DNA of 64,000 nucleotides from Balaenoptera acutorostrata (GCF_949987535.1 NC_080077.1:38272561-38336560); one strand, 5' to 3'. Shown: positions 11,355-22,220, counted from the first letter of the stretch. Made by a program: numbers and translations. Notes: a model not told the origin generated them from the letters alone.

Positions 11355-11968
11355 TTTAAAAAAATGGGCAGAAGACCTAAATAGACATTTCTCCAAAGAA
11401 GACATACAGATGGCCAAGAAGCACATGAAAAGCTGCTGAACATCACTAATTATTAGAGAAATGCAAATCAAAAGTACAATGAGGTATCACCTCACACCAG
11501 TTAGAATGGGCATTATCAGAAAATCTACAAACAAATGCTGGATAGGGTGTGCAGAAAAGGGAACCCTCTTGCACTGTTGGTGGGAATGTAAATTGATACA
11601 GCCACTATGGAGAACAGTATGGAGGTTCCTTAAAAAACTAAAAACAGAATTACCGTATGATCCAGCAATCCCACTACTGGGCATATACCTAGAGAAAACC
11701 ATAATTCAAAAAGACACATGCACCCCAATGTTCATTGCAGCACTATTTACAATAGCCAGGTCATGGAAGCAACCTAAATGCTCATCGACAAGACGAATGG
11801 ATAAAGAAGTTGTGGTACATATATACAGTGGAATATTACTCAGCCATAAAAGGGAACGATATTGAGTCATTTGAGACGTGAATGGACCTAGAGACTGTCA
11901 TGCAGAGTGAAGTAAGTCAGAAAGAGAAAAACAAATATTGTATATTAACGCATGTATGTGGAACCTAG
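7851..11968 (+). pseudogene. L1 ORF2 of inner L1: endonuclease, RT, zinc knuckle
   Basis: The endonuclease starts at ATG 7851 with IIALNVNGLNAPTKRHRLAE and the QETHF motif. It breaks near 8030, where two bases seem missing before 'ttccatgcaaatgg', then continues in other frames (INIYAPNIGASQY; VGDLN; SDHNTMRLD near 8521). Another frame change lies near 8745. The reverse transcriptase is open from 8702 to 10045 (447 codons): [32 protein letters not shown], motif [12 protein letters not shown] (Asp 312), motif [15 protein letters not shown], and motif C LFADDMI (Asp 414-415). A CAG-to-TAG-like stop ends it at 10043. The zinc knuckle [18 protein letters not shown] is at about 11539-11592. The CHR SINE at 11059-11358 splits the C-terminal part. 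Not functional. Confidence 0.92.
11059..11358 (+). mobile_element. CHR-type tRNA-derived SINE in inner L1 ORF2
   Basis: A 300-bp SINE with a tRNA-like head. The A box region 'tggtgcagtggttgaga' is followed by an intact B box GGTTCGAGCC at 11113-11122, then the CHR body and an (AAAT)n tail. Target-site duplication: AAAAAGTGGGCAGAAG (11043-11058) versus AAAAAATGGGCAGAAG (11359-11374), one mismatch. The insertion point GTC/AAAAAG suits L1 endonuclease. CHR SINEs are cetartiodactyl; this body form is the one typical of cetaceans. It is the innermost level of the nest. Confidence 0.93.
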
Positions 11969-12173
11969 AAAAATGGTACAGATGAAGCGGTTTGCAGGGC
12001 AGAAGTTGAGACACAGATGTAGAGAACAAACGTATGGACACCAAGGAGGGAAAACCGCAGTGAGGTGGGGATGGTGGTGTGCTGAATTGGGCGATTGGGA
12101 TTGACATGTATACACTGATGTGTATAAAATTGATGACTAATAAGAACCTGCAGTTAAAAAAAAAAAAAAAAAA
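11969..12173 (+). other. 3' UTR and poly-A of inner L1
   Basis: About 187 nt from the ORF2 stop to an 18-nt A run at 12156-12173. It contains the G-rich 'gtgaggtggggatggtggtgtgctg' block typical of L1 3' UTRs and 'tataaaattgatgactaataagaacctgc'. No AATAAA is obvious right before the tail. Confidence 0.75.
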
Positions 12174-12743
12174 GAACATACATATCTATAATTACCTTAA
12201 ATGAAAAAGGATTAAATAATCCAGTCGAAAGACACAGACTGGCTGAATGGATACAGAAACAAGACCCATATATATGCTGTCTACAAGAGACCCACTTCAG
12301 ATCTAGGGACACATACAGACTGAAAGTGAGGGGAGGGGAAAAGGTATTCCATGAAAATCAAAAATCAAAAGAAAGCTGGAGTAGTGATACTCATATCAGA
12401 CAAAATAAACTGTAAAATAAAGACTGTTGCAAGAGCCAATGAAAGGGCATTACATAATGATCAAGGGATCAATCTAAGAAGAAGATATAACAATCGTAAA
12501 CATATATGCACCCAGTATAGGAGCACCTCAATATATAAGGCAAATGCTAACAGCCATAAAAGGAGAAATTGATAGTAACACAATAATTGTGGGGAATTTT
12601 AACATGCCACTCACATCAATGGACAGATCATCCAGAAAGAAAATCAGTAAGGAAACACAGGCCTGAAATGACACATTAGATCAGATGAACTTAATTGATA
12701 CTTATAGAGTGTTCCATCCAAAAGCAGCGGAACACACATTCTT

Positions 12744-13144
12744 TTTTTTTTTTTCATAAACACCAAGAATCTATTTTAATATATAGATTATATGGGGAAG
12801 CAAGGCAATAATTTAAAATTCCACATCTTCTCCATAAGTTATTCTGTGATGATTCTGTTTGCAATTGCCTTCACTCCTCCCAAATCTACATGCCCAGGCA
12901 GACCTTTGTCGCAGCTGCCCACTGGACATCTCCACAGTGGGTATTCCAAAGTTACCACAAGCCCAATATGTATACTTTGTTATGCTTAATCCTTTTTCCT
13001 AAACCTGCCCTTGGAATTGCTTTTCCTGCCTTAGTTGGCTGAGAAAGAAACTTGACATGCAATCAGTCACCAAGCTACTTCCTTGCTATCTGTGGTGCCC
13101 ACCCCCTCCTCTCAAGCCCCAGTTTCAACCCTAGGTCAGCCCTC
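12744..13144 (-). mobile_element. Minus-strand retrocopy of an unknown polyadenylated RNA
   Basis: A 401-bp non-L1 segment interrupts the outer L1 ORF2. It is flanked by GCGGAACACACATTCT (12728-12743) and GCAGAACACACATTCT (13145-13160), a 16-bp target-site duplication with one mismatch. On the minus strand it ends in a poly-A tail (12 Ts at 12743-12754), with an ATTAAA polyadenylation signal at 12775-12780, about 20 nt upstream. These are the marks of L1-mediated retrotransposition in trans. No SINE consensus is recognisable. The stretch around 12890-12950 ('ccactggacatctccac') resembles an L2 piece, so the source RNA may be a 3' UTR or non-coding transcript carrying L2 sequence. The parent gene is unknown. 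Confidence 0.82.
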
Positions 13145-16100
13145 GCAGAACACACATTCTGTTCAAGTGCACATAGAACTTTCTGTGGGATAGATCACAT
13201 GCTGAGCCACAAAGCAAAGCTCGGTAAATTTAAGGAAATTGAAATATCAAGCATCTTTTCTTATCACAATGCTATGAGATTAGAAACCAACTCTAAGAAA
13301 AAAACTGTAAAAACAAAACAAAACAAAAACAAACCAAACACGTGGAGGTTAAGCAATATGTTACTAAACAACCAATGGATCACTGAAGAAATCAAAGAGG
13401 AAATTCAAAAATACCTTGAGACAAATGAAAATGCAACACAATGATCCAAAAGTTTTGGGACATAGCAAAAGCAGTTCTAAGAGAGAAGTTTACAGCAATA
13501 CAATCTTACCTCAGGAAACAAGAAAAATCTCAAATAAACAACCTAACCTTATACCTAAAGCAACTAGAGACAGAAGAACAACCAAACCTAAAGTTAGTAG
13601 AAGGAAAGAAATCATAAAGATCAGAGCAGAAATAAATGAAATAGAAACAAAGAAAACAATATAAAAAATCAATGAAACTAAAGGCTGGTTCTTTGAAAAG
13701 ATAAACAGAATTGATAAATCTTTAGGCAGATTCATCAAGAAAAAAAGGGAAAGGGCTCAAATCAATAAAATTAGAAATGAAAAAGAAGTTACAACCAACA
13801 CCACAGAAATACAAAGGGTTGTAAGAGAGTACTACTAGCAAACATATGCCAATAAAATGTACAAGCTAGGATAAAGGGACAAATTCTTAGGTACAATCTC
13901 CCAAGACTGAATCAGAAGGAAATATATAATATGAAGAGATGGATCACAAGTACTGAAATTGAATCTGTGATTAAAACCCCCCCAACAAACAGATGACTTC
14001 ACAGGTGAATTCTATCAAACATTTAGAGAAGAGTTAACACCTATCCTTCAGAAATTATTTCAAAAAATTTGCAGAGGAAGGAACAGTTCGAAACTCATTC
14101 TATGAGACCACCATTTCCCTGATACCAAAACCAGACAAAGATACAACAAAAAAAGAAAATTATGGGCCAATATCATTGATGAACATAGATGCAAAAATCC
14201 TTAAAAATTCTAGCAAACCAAATTCAGTAATACATTAAAAGGATCATTTACAGTGATCAAGTGGCATTTATCCCAGGGATGCAAGGTTTTCTCAATATCT
14301 GCAAATCAATCAGTGTGATATACCACATTGACAAATTGAAGAGTTAAAATCATGTGATCATCTCATTAGATGCAGAAAAAGCTTTTGATAAAATTCAACC
14401 TTCATTTATGATAAAAAAAAAGAAAACTCTGGAAAGTTGGCATAGAGGGAACCTACCTCAACATAATAAAGGCCATATATGACAAACCCACAGCTAACAT
14501 CATATTCAACAGTGAAAAGCTGAAAGCATTTCCTCTAAGATCAGGAACAGGACAAGGATGTCCACTCTTGCCACTTTCATTCAACATAGTTTTGGAAGTC
14601 CTAGCCGTGGCAATTAGAGAAAAAAAGAAATAAATGGAATCTAAATTGGAAAAGAACAAGCAACACTTTCACTGTTTGCAGATGAAATCATACTATACAT
14701 AGACAGTCCTAAAGATGCTACCAGGAAACTACTAGAGCTCATCAATGAATTAGGTAAAGTTGAAGGATACAGAATTAATACACAGAAATATGTTGCATTT
14801 CTATGCACTAACAATGAAAGCTCAGAAAGAGAAATTAAGGAAACAATAACATTTACCATTGCATCAAAAAGAATAAAATACCTAGGAATCAACCTACCTA
14901 AGGAGGCAAAAGAGCTGTACACAGAAAACTATAAAATGCTGATGAAAAAAATAGAAGATGACACAAACAGATGGAAAGATATATCATGTTCTTGGATTGG
15001 AAGAATCAGTACTGTCAAAATGACTATACTACCCAAGAAAACCTACAGATTCAATGCAATTTCTATAAAATTACCAATGGCATTTTTCACAGAACCAGAA
15101 GAAAAAAATGTTTTAATTTGTTTGGAAACACAAAAGACCCTGAATATCTAAAGCAATCTTGAGAAAGAAAAACGGAGCTGGAGGAATCAGCGTCCCTGAT
15201 CTCAGACTGTACTCCAAAATGATAGTAATCAAAACAGTATGGTTCTGGCACAAAAACAGAAATTTAAATCATTCGAACAGGATAGAAAGCCCAGAAATAA
15301 ACCCACGTACCTATTGTCAATTAATGTGTGACAAAGGAGGCAAAAATATACAGTGGAGAAAAAATAGTCTCTTCAGTAAGTGGTGCTGGGAAAACTGGAT
15401 AGCTACATGTAAAAGAATGAAATTAGAACATTCTCTGACATGATGTAAAAACCATGAACATTCTCTTACACCTAAATATAAGACCAGATTCTATAAAAGT
15501 ATTAGAGGAAAACATAGGCACAACACTCTTTGAAATAAGTTGCAGCAGTATCTTTTTGGATCCACCTCCTACAGTAATGGAAATAAAAACAAAAATAAAA
15601 TAATGGGACCTAATTACACTTAAAAACTTTTGCACAGCAAAGGAAACCATGAACAAAACAAAAAGACAATCTACAGAAGGGGAGAAAGTATTTACAAACA
15701 ATGTGACGATTAATCTCAAAAATATACAAACAGCTCATATAGCTCAATATCAAAAAAACAACCCAATCAAAAAATGGGCAGAAGACCTAAATAGACATTT
15801 CTCCAAAGAAGACATACAGATGGCCAAGAAGCACATGAAAAGATGCTTAGCATCACTCATTATTAGGGAAATGCAAATCAAAACTACAATGAGGTATCTC
15901 ACACTGGCCAGAATGGCCGTCACCAAAAAGTCTATAAATAATAAATGCTGGAGAGGGTGTGGAGAAAAAGGAACCCTCCTACACTGTTGGTGGAAATGTA
16001 AATTGGTACAACCACTATGGAGAACAGTATGGAGGTTCCTTAACAAACTAAAAATAGAGCTACCATATGATCCTGCAATGCCACTCCTGGGTATATATCC

Positions 16101-16463
16101 AGAGAAAAACATAATTTGAAAAGATACATGCACCACAGTGTTCACAGCAGCACTATTTACAATAGCCAGGACATGGAAGCAACCTAAATGTCCATCAACA
16201 GAGGAATGAATAAAGAAGATGTGGTACATATATACAATGGAATATTACTCAGCCATGAAAAAGAATGAAATAATGTCATTTGCAGCAACATGGATGGACC
16301 TAGAGATTATCATATTAAGTGAAGTAACCCAGGCAGAGATAAATATATGATATCACTTATATGTGGAATCTAAAAAAAATGATACAAGTGAACTTGTTTA
16401 CAAAGAGAAATAGCCTCACAGACATAGAAAATAAACTTATGGTTACCAAAGGGGAAAAGTGGC

Positions 16464-16478
16464 GGGGGGGGGGGGGGG
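16464..16478 (+). repeat. Poly-G run (15 nt) in outer L1 3' UTR
   Basis: Fifteen consecutive Gs inside the L1 3' UTR, where related L1 copies carry a G-rich but mixed tract. It could form G-quadruplex structure or be a sequencing/assembly length uncertainty. Confidence 0.9.
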
Positions 16479-16895
16479 AGGGATAAATTAGGTGTTTGGG
16501 ATTAACACATATACACTACTATACATAAAATAGATAACCAACAAGGACCTACTGTATAGCACAGGGAACTCTACGCAATACTCTGTAATAAGCTATATGG
16601 GAAAAGAACCTGAAAAAGAATGGGTATATGTGTATGTATAACTGAACCACTTTGCTGTATACCTGAAAGTAACACAACATTGTAAATTAACTATACCTCA
16701 ACATAAAATAAAAATTAAATTAAAAAAATAAAAATAAAATGTATGAATGATAAAAAATAAAATGAATGGATAAATAAAAACTTTAAACATTATTAGTGGT
16801 AATCAGTATCTACATAAAACACATCTCTTTGCGGTCCTCAAACATTTTTAAGAGCGTAAAGAAGTCTTGAGACCAAAAAAGTTTGAGGATATCCC

Positions 16896-18620
16896 GTCCA
16901 AAGTTTTTCATATTTGACACCGCCCATTTATTTTCTTCTCTCTGAAATAAACTAAACCATGGGGGAAAATCAGTTTCACATGTGTGCCTCTTATTTTAAG
17001 CTGAGACTGTTGATCTGAGACTGTCTGAAGGTACTTGCACTTCATTTTTTATTCAAATAAGATGGTCTCCCAGTGGCACTAGAATGGAGGAAAAACCTTT
17101 TTACTCTGTCTACAATGGTAAATTTCAGTTTTTGATGACTTAGCATATCCACCATCTCTATTCCACAGTATTATGTGAATTTCTAAGTGCTGAAACTTAA
17201 AGGAATTTATGTTGATTGTTAGACTCTCAGAAGTAATATGAAAAGTCACTACACATTTACATGACTATGAACTGAGTTTTCAGAAAACTCCCAAAGGCAC
17301 CAGATCCCAGAGACTTCAATCTTAATGGTAAATTTCTCTACAGTGACAGACATGAAAACAGTGTAGCAATAAAATATGAGATCTGCCCAGATTGAAGTCT
17401 GTTCACTTGAATGTAGGGCACTGTGTGCATTGCTTTGACTTATTATGGGAAGAATTCATGGCCATGAATTTGTTGACTGCTATACAGGGACCAGACAGCT
17501 GCGGATGGATCTCCTTGTTAATAGTCCAAAGTGCAAAGGAGGTACCCAGTACATTTTTAAAAAAACATGGGCTGTTTCAGCAGAAAAGAGTATAAGACTT
17601 GTCTCCTTTTAGGATATATTTACCATTAAAATAATGCAATGGAATTACCCCAAAACTGTCTCCCACCTGCTGTAGCTTGTAGGGTAAATCTGTTACTTTT
17701 CTTTTTCCAGTCAGAGTTTAAGAAAAATACAAAACAGTACATCTTCACCATTGTGATCCTTCTCCCATTGAGTCTTGTTATATAGAGAATGGTATTGAGA
17801 GAGGGAAGGAGGGAGAGGGAGGGAGAGAGAGAGAGACTCAGCTAAACAACAAAAACACATTTATGTTTATAAAATATTTTTTTGCCACAGAACAGATTGC
17901 AATTTACAACCTTGCCATTCTGTCAAATGCTATGACACTTCACAATGCCACCTAAATGCAAAACTGGCCAGGTTTAACATAATAGCTGGCTGCGTAAAAC
18001 ACGAGATTGCAAATGTCACTGGAAAGAGATGATGAATGGCTGTGGGATATTTATAGACACTATATAGATATGTTGGCTAAACTGCTTGAAGGAAATCTGT
18101 TAAGACTGATTATTTCAATGGCTTTTTGTGTTGCAGGCATCTGAGGTCCTAAGGCCTCCTATGGTAGCACGGTTTCTCTTGCTCCAGACTTTACTCCAGT
18201 AATCACCCTGCTTGCATCAGTGTTGCTCTGTGCCCCAAAGCAAGACAGTAACTCACATCAAGGCTGATGAGGGCACTACAGAGAACTTAGCCTCTGCTTC
18301 TAGGTGACCTGCCCAGAAATTCTTGCTTTCCTATCACGTCTGGGTCTAGAAGGTTGCTGGGCCCTCCTGATGCCTTAATCATCTGCCTACTTCTGAAGCA
18401 TCTTCCAAGAGGCAGAGTCACATTTGGGATGTGGAAGTCTTCAAATGACCTTGGCATTAAATGATATACTCATTCTATGTCATTTTTCAGGTCATGATGT
18501 TAACAGAGAACGATATTCAGGGTAGAATATTCTCAATTTTTCCTCTGAGATATAATGTGATAAGCAACAAAACTCACTACAGTTCACACCTCCTAGTTTG
18601 AAGGTGGGAGTTCTTCATAT
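16896..18620. other. Unique-looking DNA, no gene found
   Basis: No recognisable exon, RNA gene or repeat apart from the purine tract at 17797-17836. The 67-codon frame at 17392-17595 has no domain signal. Confidence 0.5.
17797..17836 (+). repeat. Purine (GGGA/GA)n tract
   Basis: Forty uninterrupted purines made of GGGA and GA units, a probable length-variable microsatellite. Confidence 0.9.
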
Positions 18621-18624
18621 AGAA

Positions 18625-18870
18625 TTTAGGGTTATGACAGTAATAGCCAGTCCTTATATCATGATTATTATGTGCCAGGCCCTGTTCTCATTTAATCCTT
18701 ATAACATACACATGGGGTAGCCTCACTGTTACATTCATTTTAAACATGATGAAACACACACCGAGAAGCTAAATAACTTTACCAAGGCCACACAGCTAAT
18801 AAGTACGAGATTCAGGATTCAAAGTCAGACTGGCAAAGAGTTCATGCTTTTAATTATGATGCTATATTGC
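18625..18870 (+). mobile_element. MIR SINE
   Basis: Good match to the MIR core and 3' half: 'attattatgtgccaggccctgttctc', 'tttaatccttataac', 'accaaggccacacagctaataagta' and 'attcaaagtcagactgg'. Old, diverged, plus orientation. Confidence 0.9.
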
Positions 18871-18959
18871 CTTGCCAATAAATAATATAATGCTCAAAAG
18901 CAATGCCACATTTGTAATACCATATGTAGTGACTAATCTCATCTTCTGACCTAACAGTC

Positions 18960-19380
18960 CTTTGAATGGATGCTAAAGACGTATCAGAGCAGGCTAGGTT
19001 ATGTTGGGGTAACACACAGCCTCATTATCTTAATGGTTTAAGGCAGCAGAGATTTATTTGCCACTCTTGTTTCCTGTCCATTACAGGCCAGCTCGGGCCT
19101 CTGCTCCACATGGCCACCATCCTCATGCCAAAAGCCAGGATGACCTAGGACTTGGTACCCACTCCATTGTAGCCTGGTTGCGGGGAGAAAGGATGTGACA
19201 AAATATTTGCCCACCATTAGAGCTTCTGCCTGGAGCTGATGTATGTCATTTTCCCTCACATTTTATTGGCCTAAGAGAATCACATTACCTAACTAACTCT
19301 GAGAGGAAGTACAGTCCTCTCATGTGCCCTGAAGGAGAGAAAGTTGGGCTATATACAAACAGTCCTAAGGACTATCACAG
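18960..19380 (+). mobile_element. Ancient interspersed repeat, family not assigned
   Basis: Phrases such as 'gctaggttatgttggggtaacacacagcctcattatctta', 'ggtttaaggcagcagagatttattt', 'ctgctccacatggccaccatcctc' and 'ggcctaagagaatcacatt' correspond to a mammalian-wide repeat I know by sequence but cannot name with confidence. Non-coding; the small frames inside it are incidental. Confidence 0.5.
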
Positions 19381-19529
19381 CATCGTTACCATGTTGAGGC
19401 AGGGTTAGTTGAGACAGCATGAGACGGTGTCTCACCAAGGGCTGGGAACATTGAACCATGACACCTGAGAGTCTTAGTTTTAGCTTGTCACTTCTTTGGG
19501 CCAATATTTATGACTACTCAACACTAGGT

Positions 19530-19690
19530 TAGAAGCCCTGCTATACACTCATAACACCTGCTGCTGCTTTCACATCACTCATCATATTTGCAATTATTTA
19601 TTCTCTTCTGCATAAGATTTTATATAAGCTCCATAAAGGCAGAGAATAAATCTGTATTGGTCATTGCTGTATTCAGCCATCTTCCACCCC
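19530..19690 (+). mobile_element. L2 3'-end fragment
   Basis: Contains 'tatttgcaattatttattctcttc' followed by 'ataagctccataaaggcagagaataaatctgt' and 'gtattcag', the signature order of the L2 (CR1-clade LINE) 3' end. Short and diverged. Confidence 0.65.
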
Positions 19691-19694
19691 ACCC

Positions 19695-21530
19695 TGATAC
19701 TCCCTGATTCAAATCAGCTCAATATATATTAAACCAGAAAATATGTATTAAGCTAGGAAGAGTAAACAAGGAAAACAATCTGTACCTGGCATCCACTGGC
19801 TTTTTGAGCCAGTTTCACTTAAGTATCTCACATGATTAAATAGAACTATCCTCTCAGTTAGCAAATCTATACCCTAGCACAATTTCTGAGGCAAACAGAA
19901 GGTTCTTCCTGCCCACCACCACTTAGGGCATCTTAAGTAGGAGACCACATTTCTCATTCCAAAAAAAGAGTTTAAAGGAATAAAAATGCAAATATCTGAA
20001 TGAGTTGCCTCATCAACATGAATTACAGTCAAAGTAATTATTTTCCTGGTTTGATTGGGATAGAGATTAGAAAGCTAGAAGACTAGCCTTTTTAAAGGGA
20101 AGGGAAGACCAATGAAAGGAAAAAAAAAAATTGGAGTAGAAAGAAGAGTCTGGAGGTGAGATGACTAATTTGAAATTTAAAGGTAACCATAAGCCTCAGC
20201 TTATATTTACCTAGTCAACAGAGATCTTCTGTTACATCTTGATTATGCTTGTCATGCCCACAGTGATCTGAATACCTTCATGGTATTCATGCTCATAAAT
20301 CATGAACTGTACAAACTTGATGCAAAGACATATAAGTAATATGTTTGGCCATCTTTAAATAGCATCACCTGTTGCTTTCCCCCCATCCAACCGCTGTCAT
20401 CATCATAAACTGCATAGAGAAATGTTCAGATTTAGACTATGTTCACCTGGGAGAGAAGAGTTAATACATTTTGAAGCACAAGCATAACACAATGTCTTTT
20501 TTGTTTGATCGAAAAAGCAATGCATTCTATGTCATATAATACATGGGTTACTAGGTCATGTGCAAATTTGGGGTAATTACTAATATTTAAACTCACATTT
20601 CTATGTTAATTTAAAATCACAGCACCTTCATTTTTCATCAGAATGAGTCACTTTAGAATTCTAATAGTATTAAGTCAAAGTGATGCACTGTTAATAACAG
20701 AGGGAAAGGCCTTTCTAGTAAGAAAGCCTTTTCTTTAAACCAATTGTACATAAAAGAACAATGTAGGAAGCTTTTAGTTTTCTTAAAGCAGTCAGGCATC
20801 ATAAATTATGCTTCATGTCTGACCTCAAATAGAGCAGGATTATCTCTGAGGAGAAGGAAAGTAAACAATAAAAAGCTCAGGTTACGCAGAATCCTGCAGA
20901 AAGTCCTAAGGTGGGAAATAATCACGGATAGCGCTCCTTAATTCTTCTCTTTTCCTCTCAGGATTCATACTGTCTTTAGGGACAGTACTAATTTGTTTAA
21001 AAAACTCAGTTATAGTAGTTTGGGGGCTTTTGTTTTGTTCTGTCTCATTTTCTTTAATCAGCACAGTTACTCAGTTACTTGAATCAAAAGGAAGACTTTG
21101 TCCACGAACACAATCGGAAAAGTAGGATTACCTTGAAAAAGGAAAATTGTGCCTTTTTAGTGTGGAATTCTAAAGCAAAATGTAACCCAAAGAGATTTTT
21201 CCAGGGAAAGGCAAGCCATCTTTACAAAAATTTCTACTCCTTTGTATCCTGGATATTAAATTCTTAGATGTTAAGTCCACATTTTCACTATGTACTGTTT
21301 GATGAATGGAGGAATAGAGACATTTATCCGTAATGGGACTGTTCTCTCCATGATTTATTGGAGCCAATCTATAACAGCACAAGAAAAGTCATCAATATTT
21401 GCTTATGTTCATTGTATGTATGAATCTTATGCATCTTATTGTGTAGTAATATGTGTGTGGTATCAGTGTCTGAAACAATAGTAACCAGATCTTTGTTCTG
21501 GTGTTTATAAAAATGAATTATTAATTCATT
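19695..21530. other. Unique-looking AT-rich DNA, no gene found
   Basis: No exon-like or RNA-gene signal was seen. Short frames at 20744-20941 and 21079-21481 show no family resemblance. Confidence 0.5.
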
Positions 21531-21541
21531 AAGACAGTTTT

Positions 21542-21862
21542 GGGCCTCCCTGGTGGCGCAGTGGTTAAGAACCTGCCTGCCAATGCAGGGGACACGAGTT
21601 CAAACCCTGGTCCGGGAAGTTCCCACATGCTGTGGAGCAACAAAGCCCATGCGCGACAACTACTAAGCCTGCGCTCTAGAGCCCGCGAGCCACAACTACT
21701 GAAGCCCACATGCCTAGAGCCCGTGCTCTGCAACGAGAGAAGCCGCCGCAATGAGAAGCCTGTGCACTGCAACGAAAAGCTGCAACTAGAGAAAGCCCAC
21801 ATGCAGCAACAAAGACCCAACGCAGCCAAAAATAAATAAATAAAATAAATAAATTTTAAAAA
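21542..21862 (+). mobile_element. CHR-type tRNA-derived SINE, second copy
   Basis: A 321-bp SINE starting 'gggcctccctggtggcgcag', with A-box-like sequence TGGCGCAGTGG and a mutated B box (GAGTTCAAACCC instead of GGTTCGANNCC). It keeps the longer CHR body with repeated 'gagccacaactact'-type blocks and an AATAAA-rich tail. A perfect 11-bp target-site duplication AAGACAGTTTT lies at 21531-21541 and 21863-21873, and the target CATT/AAGACA fits L1 endonuclease. This long body is the strongest cetacean marker in the window. Confidence 0.95.
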
Positions 21863-22039
21863 AAGACAGTTTTATATCATGCAAGATACTCTGAAATAAG
21901 GGTAAAGAAAAAATAAGATTTTTCAAACATATATAAACATATTTTCAAAATCATTTCTTGATCATATACTTCTAAATTACAAATTGAACAGCCAAGATTT
22001 GGTTGATTAAATGGGGATGTTTCTTTGTTTTAAAATGGA

Positions 22040-22220
22040 AACATTCTTGGTGGAGTGGAAAGAACACTTGATTTAGAACCTGAAAGCTGGATTCATAACC
22101 CCAGCCTTACCAGTTACCAGGGACAAGACCTTAACACACTATGAAACTTTATAAATTAAAGTTTCTTCCTCTGTAAAACGTATAATCTCTAACTCACGGA
22201 GTTTTGCATAGGTTGATTTT
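22040..22220 (+). mobile_element. MIR SINE, diverged
   Basis: Order of MIR blocks is preserved: 'tggaaagaacacttgatttagaacctgaaagctggattcataacccc', 'accagttacc', 'aagaccttaacacact' and 'tttcttcctctgtaaaac'. Plus orientation. Confidence 0.75.

Larger units (their letters stand above)
6783..12173 (+). mobile_element. Inner L1 retrotransposon, 5'-truncated, inside outer L1
   Basis: Younger L1 inserted at codon 7-8 of the outer ORF2. A perfect 14-bp target-site duplication AAGAACATACATAT flanks it (6769-6782 and 12172-12185, sharing As with the tail). The target GAT/AAGAAC resembles the L1 endonuclease site. The element begins inside the 5' UTR (6783-6912), then has ORF1 (6913-7788), a 62-nt spacer, ORF2 (7851-11968), a short 3' UTR and an 18-nt poly-A at 12156-12173. 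A CHR SINE interrupts ORF2 at 11059. Stops and frameshifts show it is inactive, but it is less decayed than its host L1. Confidence 0.93.
6761..16373 (+). pseudogene. L1 ORF2 remnant of the outer L1, interrupted twice
   Basis: ORF2p carries endonuclease, reverse transcriptase and a C-terminal zinc knuckle. The ATG is at 6761. After seven codons the inner L1 intervenes, and the frame region resumes at 12186 with the same endonuclease sequence found at 7873 in the inner copy. A retrocopy (12744-13144) interrupts the endonuclease again. Reverse-transcriptase relics lie at about 13900-14750, including a degraded FADD equivalent reading 'tttgcagatgaaatc' at 14677-14691, that is FADEI. The zinc knuckle C-x3-C-x7-H-x4-C is readable in the open piece 15649-16119 ([20 protein letters not shown]). 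Many stops and frameshifts exist. The end matches 'tggaatctaa' with TAA at 16371-16373. Confidence 0.88.
4514..16735 (+). mobile_element. Outer L1 retrotransposon, near full length, interrupted
   Basis: Older L1 with 5' UTR (4514-5506), ORF1 remnant (5507-6379), inter-ORF spacer (6380-6760), ORF2 remnant (6761-6782 then 12186-16373), 3' UTR (16374-16690) and an A-rich tail to 16735. It starts GGGGGAGGAGACAAGATGG, the usual L1 5' end of this lineage. The insertion site reads TTTT/AAAATAAAC at 4495-4507, a good L1 endonuclease target. A diverged duplication may be 4499-4513 and 16759-16772 (AAAAT..GGATA shared). Two later insertions break it, at 6783-12173 and 12744-13144. Both ORFs are full of stops, so it is dead. 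Confidence 0.88.
4172..16895 (+). mobile_element. Old hAT-type DNA transposon split by nested L1s
   Basis: The left part is 4172-4513 and the right part about 16773-16895. The left end begins CAGAGGTCTCAAAGTGTGAT. The right end runs 'gcggtcctcaaacatttttaagagcg...gagaccaaaaaagtttgagga', which I recognise as the two ends of one mammalian non-autonomous hAT (Tip100/Zaphod-like) consensus. The internal 'gaatgcagaagcaggtatta' and 'ggaaaatcgttatttttcat' blocks also fit. The terminal inverted repeats are degraded (CTCAAA core clear). No transposase is coded. The L1 insertion separates the halves by about 12 kb. The family name is uncertain; the continuity of both halves is the main support. Confidence 0.65.

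Noticed and set aside
13313..13332. AAAAC repeats as a possible array
   Set aside because: A simple (AAAAC)n patch inside decayed L1 ORF2; no CRISPR-like repeat-spacer pattern exists anywhere in the window.
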